From the NCBI GenBank assembly GCA_020636325.1, contig JACJYC010000004.1, positions 186,001 through 250,000 of the forward strand: DNA of 64,000 nucleotides, in the 5' to 3' direction. The translations under genes were made by a program, and so were the position numbers. Position 1 is the stretch's first letter, and each line of letters opens with the position of its first letter. Of the stretch, positions 33,866 through 43,396 are shown in pieces. The notes beneath the pieces are model-generated. The model did no database searches. It had not been told where the DNA came from and saw only the letters and a list, made by a program, of their open reading frames with translations. This DNA is from Lewinellaceae bacterium. GTDB taxonomy: Bacteria > Bacteroidota > Bacteroidia > Chitinophagales > Saprospiraceae.

Positions 33866-33902
33866 GAAGGCCGTTTCGATCCAGGAACGGCCTTCTTTTT
33901 TT
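33866..33902 (+). terminator. Rho-independent terminator
   Basis: GAAGGCCGTT and AACGGCCTTC form a perfect 10-bp stem around a 10-nt loop, followed by seven T residues. It closes the export gene set 38 nt after the adaptor stop. Confidence 0.9.
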
Positions 33903-34206
33903 GGGCAGACCAGCCGATTTCAGCGGCCTGAAAATGCGTTGCTTTGAGGAAATAAGGATGACCCAATATTGTTCGGCAATTTAAGTTGCTGTTTATTAGT
34001 TGATTATGGTAACTTCCCACGAAAGTGGGGGGTGTCTGGTTCAGGGCCGGCTTATCCGCTGAATTTTTATTCGGAATAAAATTTTGTTTTGTAAATTCCA
34101 CGAGAAATTAATTTGTCTCCAATGGCCGGTTTTTATGGCTTTTTGAAAGAAATCCGGGGGATCGCAAAAGAAAAATAAGCGCTAACGAATAAATGCGCCC
34201 GATTAT

Positions 34207-34227
34207 TATTTAGACTTTATCTAAATA
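34207..34227. promoter_or_regulatory. Metal-repressor-like palindrome before actA
   Basis: A perfect inverted repeat TATTTAGA-N5-TCTAAATA (8-bp arms) lies 21 bp upstream of the putative -33 element of the ACIII operon. Its shape resembles DtxR/MntR/Fur-type operators (TTTAGA...TCTAAA), as far as I recall them. The operon encodes an iron-rich complex (haems plus Fe-S clusters), so iron-responsive control would make sense. The regulator is not in the window. Confidence 0.5.
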
Positions 34228-34248
34228 GAAATACTCGCCAAATAATTA

Positions 34249-34280
34249 TTGTCAAAAAACTGCAATGAATTTTATCTTTG
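34249..34280 (+). promoter_or_regulatory. Promoter of the act-cox operon (TTG-N21-TATCTTTG)
   Basis: TTG at 34249-34251 and TATCTTTG at 34273-34280 are separated by 21 bp, matching the Bacteroidota -33/-7 promoter layout. The leader to the actA ATG would be about 45 nt. The rest of the 500-bp gap holds the upstream terminator and AT-rich sequence. Confidence 0.65.
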
Positions 34281-34329
34281 CGCCGATTCGGCGATGGCCG
34301 TTATTACTTTTTAAAAACAGAATTGTAAC

Positions 34330-35763
34330 ATGATATATAAGCCGCTGATTGGCCGCGCACTTGTGTTACCAGCCCTCGTGGTGCTTACAATTGCACTCAA
34401 AGCCCAGGATGCCGCACCAGCCGGTGATCCGACCGCAGGAAAAACGCTGTTCTTACAAAATTGTGGCTCCTGCCACGCCACCAACATGGTTACGCCGTCC
34501 ATCGGCCCAGCCCTGGCCGGCGCGCGTGAAAGGTGGGCAGAGTACCCTGGAGACCTCTACAAGTGGATCCATAACTCTCAGGCGTTGATCGGGGAAGGAC
34601 ACCCCAGAGCCGTTGAGCTTTGGGAACAGTACAAGCCGGTCCAGATGACCAGCTTCCTGAGCCTCACCAATGAGGAAATCGACAACATCCTGGCCTATGT
34701 CGACCAGGTGGCCAGCGGAGCCAACAAGGTAGCTGGCGACCCCGGTGTCCAGACAGAACCACCCGGCGGGCCGAAATCAACGCCCAACACCGGCCTGTTC
34801 ATACTCCTGGCGGTCATTCTCGGCCTCCTGGCCGTCGTGCTGGCCCGCATTGTCTCCAACCTGAACTACATGATCCAGGTCAGGGAGGGCAACGCTCCGG
34901 AGCGGCGCAAAACCCTGGTGGAACTCCTGACCTCCAAATGGGTCATCGGTTTCGTCGTCTTTGCGCTGGTGGTTTTCGGCGGGTACACCACGGTGAACAA
35001 CGCCATCCACCTGGGCCGCCAACAGGGCTACCAGCCGCAACAACCCATCAAATTCTCCCACGAGACGCACGCGGGCGTCCAGAAGATCGACTGCCAGTAT
35101 TGCCACGACGGCGCACGCCGTTCCAAGCACTCGATCATCCCGGCCGCCAATACCTGCATGAACTGCCACCGGGCAGTCAAAGTGGGCTCCACCTACGGCA
35201 CCGCCGAACTGACCAAGATCTTCGCATCCATCGGTTATGACCCTTCCATCGACAAGTACGTCGACGGTTACGACCAGCTCAGCCAGGATGAGATCAAGCA
35301 GATCTATATGAAATGGATCTCCGATCAATACCTGCAGAGCGACCAGGGCAAGGAAAGGCCCAGCGATGCCGAAGCAGTAGCCAATGACCAATGGCAGGGC
35401 ATCGTTGACGCCCTTACCAATAAGGAAATGGACGACAACAGCATCTACGGCCCGATCGAATGGGTCCGTATCCACAACCTGCCTGACCACGTATATTTCA
35501 ATCACTCCCAGCACGTTACGGTCGGCAAACTGCAATGCCAGACCTGCCACGGGCCGGTGGAGACCATGAAGGAACTTTACCAGTACTCGCCGCTGAGCAT
35601 GGGCTGGTGCGTCAACTGCCACCGCCAGACCGAGGTGCAGTTCATGGATAATGAATACTACAAGAGCTTCAAGACCTACCACGAAGAGATCAAATCGGGC
35701 AAACGCTCGAAAGTGACGGTAGAGGAAATCGGCGGCCTTGAATGCCAGAAGTGTCATTATTAA
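34330..35763 (+). CDS. actA: Alternative complex III subunit ActA, multihaem cytochrome c
   Basis: This 477-residue protein has six CXXCH haem-binding motifs, at residues 45-49 (CGSCH), 255-259 (CQYCH), 276-280 (CMNCH), 403-407 (CQTCH), 427-431 (CVNCH) and 472-476 (CQKCH). Two hydrophobic segments (about 155-173 and 204-221) separate the N-terminal single-haem domain from the pentahaem domain, so both face the periplasm. ActA takes electrons from the complex and passes them to the terminal oxidase. The ActA I know from Rhodothermus has five haems; the sixth here sits in a separate fused cytochrome c domain. First gene of the act-cox operon. Confidence 0.92.
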   Translation: MIYKPLIGRALVLPALVVLTIALKAQDAAPAGDPTAGKTLFLQNCGSCHATNMVTPSIGPALAGARERWAEYPGDLYKWIHNSQALIGEGHPRAVELWEQYKPVQMTSFLSLTNEEIDNILAYVDQVASGANKVAGDPGVQTEPPGGPKSTPNTGLFILLAVILGLLAVVLARIVSNLNYMIQVREGNAPERRKTLVELLTSKWVIGFVVFALVVFGGYTTVNNAIHLGRQQGYQPQQPIKFSHETHAGVQKIDCQYCHDGARRSKHSIIPAANTCMNCHRAVKVGSTYGTAELTKIFASIGYDPSIDKYVDGYDQLSQDEIKQIYMKWISDQYLQSDQGKERPSDAEAVANDQWQGIVDALTNKEMDDNSIYGPIEWVRIHNLPDHVYFNHSQHVTVGKLQCQTCHGPVETMKELYQYSPLSMGWCVNCHRQTEVQFMDNEYYKSFKTYHEEIKSGKRSKVTVEEIGGLECQKCHY

Positions 35764-35792
35764 TTCATTCGCAAATTCGATCCAAGCATAAA

Positions 35793-38700
35793 ATGAAAGA
35801 TCAGCAACAGCTTTGGACAGGGGTGGAACAGTTGACCAACGATCCCGCCCTTCAGAAGATAGAACAGGAAGAATTCATCCACCTGCCCGTAGCCGAGCAG
35901 TTGGCCAAGGAAAACGGCGGTCAGTGGGAATCCAACCGCCGGGACTTCCTCAAGTACCTGGGTTTCGGGATCGGCGCGGCCACCATCGCCGCCGGTTGTG
36001 AGATCCCGGTGCGCAAAGCCATTCCTTATGTGGTCAAACCGGATACCATCGTGCCGGGGATTGCCACGTATTATGCTTCCTCCTTCGTTCAAGGCGGCGA
36101 TTATTGCGCCGTACTGGTAAAAACCCGCGAAGGCCGCCCCATCAAGATCGAAGGGAACAGCTTCTCCAAGGTCACTATGGGCGGTACCAGCGCCAGGGCT
36201 CAGGCCAGCGTCCTGAGCCTGTATGATACCAACCGGCTCGACGGCCCCTACCGCATCGCCAACGGCGCTGTGGAAAAGCCGGTTCGCGGCAGCGCGCCGA
36301 CCTGGATGGAAATCGATAATGAGATCGGCGGCAAACTGACCGAAGGCGCAAGGGTCCGGATCGTGAGCAATACGATCCTGAGCCCGACGACCAAAAAGGC
36401 CATCGCCGATTTCTCCGCAAAATTCGCCAATACGGTTGTTGTAGAATACGACCCGGTTTCCAGCTCGGCTATCCTGCAGGCCAACGAAGCGTCCTTCGGC
36501 ATGAGGGTCATTCCCGCCTACCACTTCGACGCCACCCGCATGATCGTCAGCTTTGACGCCGACTTCCTGGGCACCTGGATCTCGCCGGTCGAATTTGCCG
36601 CGCAATACGTCAAGACCCGCAAGATCTCCAATCCGAGCAAACCGGCCATGTCGCGCCATATCCAGATCGAAAGCCATATGAGCCTTACCGGCTCCAATGC
36701 CGATCACCGGATCATGGTCAAACCCTCCGAACAGGGCGCCGCCATCGCCGCACTCTATAACGAAATCGCCGCTGCATCGGGCGGAACCCGCATCAGCGGC
36801 CCGGCATTGAACCCGTCGGCCACCGCCAAGATCAAACAGGTCGCCAAAGAATTGCTCTCCCAACGCAGCACCTCGCTGGTTGTTTCGGGCAGCAACAATA
36901 TCGGCGAACAGATCCTGATCAACGCCATCAACGACCTCCTGGGCAACTACGGTCATACCCTGGATTTCAGCCGCCCCTCCAACCAACGCAGGGGCATCGA
37001 CGCCGATATCCAGAAGCTGATCGCAGAAATGAATGCCGGCCAGGTCGACGCAGTCTTCTTTATGGACGGCGCCAACCCCGCTTTCGATCTGCCCAATTCC
37101 GATAAATTCAGGGAAGCCCTGGCCAAGGTGAAACTCAAGGTCTCCTTCGCCGGCGTACCCAACGAAACGATGGCGCTTTGCGATTACGCCGCTCCCACCC
37201 ACCACTACCTGGAAAGCTGGGGCGACGCCGAACCGAAAATGGGCCAGTTCAGCCTGATCCAGCCGGTCATCGCACCCATCTTCGCAACCCTGGGCCGCCC
37301 GGGTACCCGCCAGGCAGAGGAATCGCTCCTGCGCTGGGCCAAAAGCGAAGTATTCAACGCCGCCGCCGAGCAACCTTATATGGAATACCTGAAGGCGCAC
37401 TGGGAAACCGTCCTGTTCCCGCAACAGACAACCTACGCGACCTTCCAGATGTTCTGGGACAGCTCCCTGCACGACGGGGTGTTCGAATTGCCCGCCGCAA
37501 CGGAACAACCTGCCTTTGCAGGCGATGTCAGCGCAGCGGCTGCCAAAGTCAGAAAACCAGGAAATTCCGAACTGGAAATTTCCTTCTTCGAAACCGTCAA
37601 TATGGGCGCGGGCCAATACGCCGGCAACCCCTGGCTGATGGAAATGCCGGACCCGATCACGCGCTGCGTCTGGGGCAACTACCTGGCCGTTCCGGTGAAA
37701 TGGGAAGGCGGAAATGCCTTCAAATCCTTTAAAAACCTCAACCGCAGCGAAGTTTATCGCGAAGCGGACAAGGTGGATGTAGAAGTAAACGGCTCAAAAC
37801 AGACCTGTACGGCTGTCCTTCAGTTCGGTCAGATGGAAGGCACGGTAGCCCTGGCATTGGGTTACGGCCGAACCATGACCGGTCAGATGGGGCGCGCACT
37901 GGGCCACAATATCGGCAACGATGTATATCCTTTCCTATCCATTGACGCCGACGGCAACACCCAGTACTACGGTGCGGTTTCCGTTTCCGATAAGGTAGGG
38001 AAAGAGAACGAATTCGCCTGCGTGCAGAACCACCACAGCATGGGCCTTACCGCCAAGGACGCCAACGGCCAACCCATCGTGGACGAAAGTACCGGCGAGC
38101 CCCTGAATGTGGACGAAAAATCCACCATGACCCTGGGCTCCGGCTTCCAGGGCGGCCTCGTGGATCGTTCCATCATTTATCGCGGCAACCTCGATGAACT
38201 GAAGGAAGTCATCGAACATATCGAAGAAAGACGGTCGGAAGCTGCCGAACTGAACATCCAAACGCTGTATCCGTACGAGAAATATAAAGAGAAATTCTAC
38301 AGCCAGGGGCACCACTGGGCCATGCACGTCGACCTGAACGCCTGCATCGGTTGCGGCGCCTGCCAGGTAGCCTGCGTTGCCGAGAACAACGTACCCGTGG
38401 TCGGCAAACACGAAGTGTTCCGCCACCATGAAATGACCTGGTTGCGGATCGACCGCTACTTCTTCGGCGATTACGAGAACCCGAATGTGGTGTACCAGCC
38501 GATGATGTGCCAGCACTGCGACAACGCGCCTTGCGAGAACGTTTGCCCGGTAGCCGCAACCAACCACAGCTCGGAAGGTCTCAACCAGATGACCTACAAC
38601 CGCTGCATCGGTACCCGCTACTGCGCCAACAACTGCCCCTATAAAGTGCGCCGGTTCAACTGGCTGGACTTCACCACGGCCGACCTCTTCTCCAGCAACG

Positions 38701-39071
38701 AACCGCTGGTGCAGGACGAAACGCTGCCGTTCGGGGCGGACAACCTCACGCGGATGGTCCTCAACCCCGACGTAACGGTCCGGTCGCGCGGGGTGATCGA
38801 AAAGTGCAGCTTCTGCGTACAACGCATCCAGGAAGGCAAACTGACCGCCAAGAAGGAAGGCCGCCAGCTGCACGACAACGACGTTAAAACAGCCTGCCAG
38901 ACGGCGTGCCCCACCGGCGCTATCGTTTTCGGCGACGGCAATAACCAGGAAGGCGAAGTGTCCAAGCGGATAGCCAACCCGCTGAACTACCTGGTTCTGG
39001 AAGAAATCAATACCCAACCTTCGGTCTATTACCAGGCTAGAATTGTAAACCGTACCGAAGAATTGGCTTAA
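35793..39071 (+). CDS. actB: Alternative complex III Fe-S/molybdopterin-like subunit ActB
   Basis: I start at 35793 (MKDQQQLWTGVEQL), giving 1092 residues. A twin-arginine-like motif (NRRDFLKYLGFG, about residue 47) precedes a molybdopterin-oxidoreductase-like domain (about 60-750) that in this family carries no molybdenum cofactor. The C-terminal part (about 850-1040) has four cysteine clusters: CIGCGACQVAC, CQHCDNAPCENVC, CIGTRYCANNC and CSFCVQR...CQTACPTG. These suit three [4Fe-4S] and one [3Fe-4S] centre. ActB is the peripheral electron-transfer subunit that sits on ActC. It follows actA by 29 nt. Confidence 0.92.
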   Translation: MKDQQQLWTGVEQLTNDPALQKIEQEEFIHLPVAEQLAKENGGQWESNRRDFLKYLGFGIGAATIAAGCEIPVRKAIPYVVKPDTIVPGIATYYASSFVQGGDYCAVLVKTREGRPIKIEGNSFSKVTMGGTSARAQASVLSLYDTNRLDGPYRIANGAVEKPVRGSAPTWMEIDNEIGGKLTEGARVRIVSNTILSPTTKKAIADFSAKFANTVVVEYDPVSSSAILQANEASFGMRVIPAYHFDATRMIVSFDADFLGTWISPVEFAAQYVKTRKISNPSKPAMSRHIQIESHMSLTGSNADHRIMVKPSEQGAAIAALYNEIAAASGGTRISGPALNPSATAKIKQVAKELLSQRSTSLVVSGSNNIGEQILINAINDLLGNYGHTLDFSRPSNQRRGIDADIQKLIAEMNAGQVDAVFFMDGANPAFDLPNSDKFREALAKVKLKVSFAGVPNETMALCDYAAPTHHYLESWGDAEPKMGQFSLIQPVIAPIFATLGRPGTRQAEESLLRWAKSEVFNAAAEQPYMEYLKAHWETVLFPQQTTYATFQMFWDSSLHDGVFELPAATEQPAFAGDVSAAAAKVRKPGNSELEISFFETVNMGAGQYAGNPWLMEMPDPITRCVWGNYLAVPVKWEGGNAFKSFKNLNRSEVYREADKVDVEVNGSKQTCTAVLQFGQMEGTVALALGYGRTMTGQMGRALGHNIGNDVYPFLSIDADGNTQYYGAVSVSDKVGKENEFACVQNHHSMGLTAKDANGQPIVDESTGEPLNVDEKSTMTLGSGFQGGLVDRSIIYRGNLDELKEVIEHIEERRSEAAELNIQTLYPYEKYKEKFYSQGHHWAMHVDLNACIGCGACQVACVAENNVPVVGKHEVFRHHEMTWLRIDRYFFGDYENPNVVYQPMMCQHCDNAPCENVCPVAATNHSSEGLNQMTYNRCIGTRYCANNCPYKVRRFNWLDFTTADLFSSNEPLVQDETLPFGADNLTRMVLNPDVTVRSRGVIEKCSFCVQRIQEGKLTAKKEGRQLHDNDVKTACQTACPTGAIVFGDGNNQEGEVSKRIANPLNYLVLEEINTQPSVYYQARIVNRTEELA

Positions 39072-39101
39072 GTTTAAAAAACAGCAATCATTCATCAAAG
39101 T

Positions 39102-40517
39102 ATGAGCGCACCAGTATCAATTATACGCAACCCCTTGATCGAGGGCGGTAAAACCTACCACCAGATCACGGAGGACATTTGCTCGCCGACGGAGCGTACG
39201 CCGAGCAAGGCGTGGGTCATTGCCTTCCTTTTCGCAGCGACAGGCCTGGCTTTTTACGTTTTCTGCGTCGGCTGGACCATCTGGGTCGGTATCGGCTCCT
39301 GGAACCTGAACCGGACCATCGGCTGGGGCTGGGACATCACCAACTTCGTATGGTGGGTCGGTATCGGTCACGCAGGAACCCTGATCTCCGCCATCCTTTT
39401 GCTGTTCAGGCAGAAATGGCGTACCGGGGTGAACCGCGCCGCTGAAGCCATGACCATCTTCGCGGTTATTTGCGCCGGCCAGTTCCCGCTGATCCACATG
39501 GGGCGGCTTTGGCTGGGTTTCTTCATCTTCCCGTATCCCAATACCAGGGGCCCGCTTTGGGTGAACTTCAACTCGCCGCTGTTGTGGGACGTGTTCGCCA
39601 TCTCCACCTATTTCACGGTGTCCCTTTTGTTCTGGTATACGGGCCTGGTGCCTGACTTTGCTACCATCCGCGACCGGGCAAAAGGCCTTCGCCGGAAGCT
39701 CTACAACGTGCTTTCCTTCGGATGGACCGGCTCGGCCAAACACTGGCAACGCCACGAAAGCCTTTCGCTGGTGCTGGCCGGTCTGGCAACGCCGCTGGTG
39801 CTTTCGGTTCACACCATCGTATCCTTCGACTTCGCCACTTCCGTGATCCCGGGCTGGCACACTACCATCTTTCCGCCGTACTTCGTTGCGGGCGCCATCT
39901 TCTCCGGTTTCGCCATGGTGCAAACCCTGATGGTGATCACCCGGAAGACCCACGGATTGCAGCAGTACATCACCCTGGAGCATATTGAAAGTATGAACAA
40001 GGTGATCCTGCTGACCGGTACGATCGTAGGGGTAGCTTACCTGACGGAATTGTTCATCGCCTGGTACTCCGGGTATATTTACGAGCAATACGCCTTCGCC
40101 AACCGGGTTCTGGGCCCTTACTGGTGGTCGTATGTCGGCATGATGTCCTGCAACGTGTTGTCGCCGCAGGTGTTCTGGTTCAAGCGGATTCGCAGGAGCA
40201 TATACTGGACCTTTGTCATGTCGATCTTTGTGAATGTGGGGATGTGGTTCGAACGTTTTGTGATCATTGCCACCACGCTGGCGCGGGATTACCTGCCCTC
40301 CAGCTGGAGCTACTATACGCCGACCTGGGTTGAGATCGGTCTTTTTGTCGGTACCCTCGGATTGTTCTTCACCTGCTACCTGATCTTTGCCAGGGTCGCT
40401 CCGGTTGTTGCGGTAGCTGAGATCAAGGCGATCCTGAAAACGGCAGGCGACCAGTTTGTGGGCAAAAACGCCACCCACAGCCACCACCATGTTGAAACAA
40501 CAGGCGGCCACCATTAA
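39102..40517 (+). CDS. actC: Alternative complex III membrane subunit ActC (NrfD-like)
   Basis: This 471-residue integral membrane protein shows about ten hydrophobic segments and NrfD/PsrC-family motifs (FCVGWTIWVGIGSWNLNRTI, WDITNFVWWVGIGHAGTLIS, LTELFIAWYSGYIYEQY). ActC carries a quinol-oxidation site and is thought to translocate protons together with ActF. The C-terminus is histidine-rich (NATHSHHHVETTGGHH). It follows actB by 30 nt and precedes actD by 33 nt. Confidence 0.9.
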   Translation: MSAPVSIIRNPLIEGGKTYHQITEDICSPTERTPSKAWVIAFLFAATGLAFYVFCVGWTIWVGIGSWNLNRTIGWGWDITNFVWWVGIGHAGTLISAILLLFRQKWRTGVNRAAEAMTIFAVICAGQFPLIHMGRLWLGFFIFPYPNTRGPLWVNFNSPLLWDVFAISTYFTVSLLFWYTGLVPDFATIRDRAKGLRRKLYNVLSFGWTGSAKHWQRHESLSLVLAGLATPLVLSVHTIVSFDFATSVIPGWHTTIFPPYFVAGAIFSGFAMVQTLMVITRKTHGLQQYITLEHIESMNKVILLTGTIVGVAYLTELFIAWYSGYIYEQYAFANRVLGPYWWSYVGMMSCNVLSPQVFWFKRIRRSIYWTFVMSIFVNVGMWFERFVIIATTLARDYLPSSWSYYTPTWVEIGLFVGTLGLFFTCYLIFARVAPVVAVAEIKAILKTAGDQFVGKNATHSHHHVETTGGHH

Positions 40518-40550
40518 TCCATTGAATAACGATTTTGAATCCTATCCGAA

Positions 40551-41087
40551 ATGGCAAACGATAAAACGAAAGAAGTGCTCTACGGGCTGTACGACGACGA
40601 AACCGAGTTGTTGACAGCCGTTCACAAGGCCAGGGAAGAGCATATGGATATCATGGACGTGTTCACGCCCTTTCCGGTACACGGCCTGGATGAGGCAATG
40701 GGGCTGGCGGAAAGCCGCCTGCATATCGCGGGTTTCGTGTACGGCGCCATCGGCACGCTGACCGCTTTCCTGTTCATGACCTGGGTTTTTACGCGTGACT
40801 GGCCCATCATTTTCGGCGGCAAGCCGTATTGGTCCGTACCGGCGTTCATCCCCATCACGTTTGAATTCACGGTCCTCCTGGCATCCGTCGGGATGGTGGT
40901 CACTTTTTACGTGATCTGCGGCCTGGCGCCCCTGGCGAAAAACCCGGTCACCCTGGACGACCGCATCACGGATGACAAGTTTTGTCTGGCTTTCAATGCC
41001 AAGGGAGCTTCCGAATCGCAGATCGAGCAGCTCAAATCCTTCCTTTCCGGGACGGGCGCTTCGGAGGTGAATCTGAAAACCATTTGA
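40551..41087 (+). CDS. actD: Alternative complex III subunit ActD (DUF3341)
   Basis: The 178 residues include two membrane segments (HIAGFVYGAIGTLTAFLFMTWVF region and FTVLLASVGMVVTFYVICGL region) and a soluble start (VLYGLYDDETELLTAVHKAR) and end (SQIEQLKSFLSGTGASEVNL). This is the DUF3341 ActD protein, a small structural subunit of ACIII. It carries no cofactor motif. Operon position between actC and actE is the standard order. Confidence 0.88.
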   Translation: MANDKTKEVLYGLYDDETELLTAVHKAREEHMDIMDVFTPFPVHGLDEAMGLAESRLHIAGFVYGAIGTLTAFLFMTWVFTRDWPIIFGGKPYWSVPAFIPITFEFTVLLASVGMVVTFYVICGLAPLAKNPVTLDDRITDDKFCLAFNAKGASESQIEQLKSFLSGTGASEVNLKTI

Positions 41088-41109
41088 CGTAAAGAGAATG
41101 ACATCGGCA

Positions 41110-42024
41110 ATGAAAAATATTCAGCATCTGATTATCGCTTTCGCGGCGGCCATGATCCTCAACGCCTGTTCGCCCGCCGGCGGCACCTTCACGGGCAGCG
41201 AGTACATGCCGGACATGGCCCACTCCGTGGCTTACGAGGCGAATACTTACAACTACTATTATTACAACACCTGGGACGAGGCCAGCACGTTCAAGCTCAA
41301 ACAGCTGGCGATTGCCCGCGATCCGGTGAAAGGGACCATCCCGCGCGGTTATGCCGGCATTTATCTGGCCCCGACCTCCACCGCGCAGAATGCCATGCTG
41401 GACCGCCTGCACGGCCTTGACCAGATCAACGCCATCAGCGAGCCGATGAACGGCCACGCGCCTTATTATTATGCGGATTCGGAAGCCGGCAGAGCGCGCG
41501 CCATCGCTGAGATCACCGACAATCCTTACCCCATCACGGCTGCGGGCCTCGAAAAAGGCAAAGAGCTCTATACCCTGTACTGCGCGATCTGCCATGGCGA
41601 TAAAGGCGACGGACAGGGCTACCTGGTGAACAGCGACGAGAACCCCAACGTGAAATATCCGCTGGTGCCGGCCATCTTCACCAAGGATACCTTCTATTTG
41701 GCCTCCAACGGCCGGTTCTACCATACGATCATGTACGGCCGGAACGCCATGGGATCCTACGCCGACAAACTCGGCTATGAAGAACGCTGGGAGGTGATCC
41801 ATTATATCCGTTCGCTCCAGGCCAAGGCGCAGAAGCTGGAATACGATGAAGAAAAGAATACGTTCAATCCTGCTTTCGGTACGCCGGGCAAGCAGTTCCA
41901 GGCTATGCACGCCATGATGTCGACGGACATGGAAATGCAGCCGGGTGAAGCCCACGACGGCGAAACGCCTGCTGAAGGCGAAGGCACAGGCCATTCGCAG
42001 GAAGGCGGAAACGGCCACCAATAA
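41110..42024 (+). CDS. actE: Alternative complex III subunit ActE, monohaem cytochrome c lipoprotein
   Basis: I prefer the start at 41110 (MKNIQHLIIAFAAAMILNAC), which gives a lipoprotein signal with the lipobox ILNAC; 41098 is an in-frame alternative. The mature protein has one haem site, CAICHGDKGDGQG, near residue 157, with DMAHSVAYEANTYNYYYYNT upstream, a conserved ActE motif. The last 27 residues are rich in Gly, Glu and His (AHDGETPAEGEGTGHSQEGG). ActE can hand electrons to the oxidase or a soluble acceptor. It is anchored to the membrane by lipid, next to ActB. Confidence 0.9.
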   Translation: MKNIQHLIIAFAAAMILNACSPAGGTFTGSEYMPDMAHSVAYEANTYNYYYYNTWDEASTFKLKQLAIARDPVKGTIPRGYAGIYLAPTSTAQNAMLDRLHGLDQINAISEPMNGHAPYYYADSEAGRARAIAEITDNPYPITAAGLEKGKELYTLYCAICHGDKGDGQGYLVNSDENPNVKYPLVPAIFTKDTFYLASNGRFYHTIMYGRNAMGSYADKLGYEERWEVIHYIRSLQAKAQKLEYDEEKNTFNPAFGTPGKQFQAMHAMMSTDMEMQPGEAHDGETPAEGEGTGHSQEGGNGHQ

Positions 42025-42076
42025 CGGCCGAAGTTAAATTGGAAAAAGGTTTTCTTTAAAAAGATCATCTATAACG

Positions 42077-43357
42077 ATGGAAAATAACTATGTAATGTCT
42101 TCCAGGTTAAGGACCACACTGATCGGCGGGATCATCCTCGGCGCGCTTTGTATCCTCCTGACGATATTGGGCGATGACGAGCACCTTACCCGGTTCTGGT
42201 CCAATTACCTGCACAATACGGTTTTCTTTACCGGCATCGGATTCATTTCGCTGTTCATCCTGGCTGCCTTTACAACCGCGTATGCCGGGTGGTACTCCAG
42301 CTTCAAGCGGGTCTGGGAAGCCTATTCGCTGTTCCTGATCCCGGGCCTTGCGTTGCTGTCGGTACTTGTGATCGGCCTGCTGCTCAACTGGCACCACCTG
42401 TACCACTGGGCCAACAGCGCGGATGTGGCCAATGACGAGGTCCTTAAAGGGAAGTCTTCCTTCCTGAACAAGGGCTGGTATTCCATCGGTACCTTTGTCA
42501 TTGTCGGCATCTGGATATTCGTAGCCCTGAAGATCCGGAGCCTGTCGCTGGCCGAAGATCAGCACGGCACGGCTGACTACAACTATCACCGCGCCATCCG
42601 CAGGTGGTCGGCCTTTTTCCTGCCGGTTGCCGGTTTTTCCAGCGCAGCCATCATCTGGCAATGGGTCATGTCGGTTGACGCCCACTGGTACAGCACCCTG
42701 TTCGCCTGGTATACCACGGCCAGCTGGTTCGTTTCAGCCATGGCGCTCACCATCCTGACCCTGATCTACCTGAAATCAAAAGGATATTTTCCGAACGTGA
42801 CGGTCAACCACTTCCACGACCTCGGTAAATATATGTTCGCCTTCAGCGTTTTCTGGACTTATCTCTGGTTTTCGCAGTACATGCTGATCTGGTACGGCAA
42901 CGTAGGGGAAGAAACGGTATACTTCAAACACCGCTACGCCAACTATCCGGTCATGTTCTACGGCAACCTGATCCTGAACTTCGTGCTGCCGTTCCTGATC
43001 CTGATGCGGAATGATTCGAAGCGCAAAACCGGCATCCTGGCGTTCACATCCGTCCTGTTGCTGTTTGGTCACTGGTGGGATTTCTTCCTGATGATCAAGC
43101 CGGGCGTCCGTCAGACCATGATGCACATGACCGGCCATGCCGAGCATGCAGGCCCCGCGATCGAAAAATACGGGTTCCAGATGGGATTTACGCTTCCCGG
43201 ACCGCTTGAGGTGGGGACCATGCTCGGATTCCTCTCCCTGTTCCTATGGGTGGTACTGAGCCAGCTGGCCAAAGCCCCGCTGGTGCCGGCCAACGATCCG
43301 TATCTGGAGGAGAGCCTGCATCACCATGTGTGGCCTGAGGTTGAACATGAACATTGA
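42077..43357 (+). CDS. actF: Alternative complex III membrane subunit ActF
   Basis: This 426-residue membrane protein has about ten hydrophobic segments and belongs to the same NrfD-like superfamily as ActC, without its sequence motifs (RRWSAFFLPVAGFSSAAIIW, VDAHWYSTLFAWYTTASWF, FWTYLWFSQYMLIWYGNVGE). In ACIII structures ActF mirrors ActC and is proposed to help move protons. The C-terminus ends in a His-rich run (LEESLHHHVWPEVEHEH). It is the last act gene; coxB follows after 39 nt. Confidence 0.9.
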   Translation: MENNYVMSSRLRTTLIGGIILGALCILLTILGDDEHLTRFWSNYLHNTVFFTGIGFISLFILAAFTTAYAGWYSSFKRVWEAYSLFLIPGLALLSVLVIGLLLNWHHLYHWANSADVANDEVLKGKSSFLNKGWYSIGTFVIVGIWIFVALKIRSLSLAEDQHGTADYNYHRAIRRWSAFFLPVAGFSSAAIIWQWVMSVDAHWYSTLFAWYTTASWFVSAMALTILTLIYLKSKGYFPNVTVNHFHDLGKYMFAFSVFWTYLWFSQYMLIWYGNVGEETVYFKHRYANYPVMFYGNLILNFVLPFLILMRNDSKRKTGILAFTSVLLLFGHWWDFFLMIKPGVRQTMMHMTGHAEHAGPAIEKYGFQMGFTLPGPLEVGTMLGFLSLFLWVVLSQLAKAPLVPANDPYLEESLHHHVWPEVEHEH

Positions 43358-43396
43358 AATTTGAATTTAAAGTTTGATCATAAACTATAATTTACC

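Noticed and set aside
33832..34101. Small ORF on the minus strand downstream of the adaptor gene
   Set aside because: It covers the terminator hairpin and has no start signal, domain or coding pattern.
35760..37616. 618-codon open frame antisense to actB
   Set aside because: It is a shadow of a clear actB sequence with its Fe-S motifs; GC-rich codon usage opens the opposite strand.
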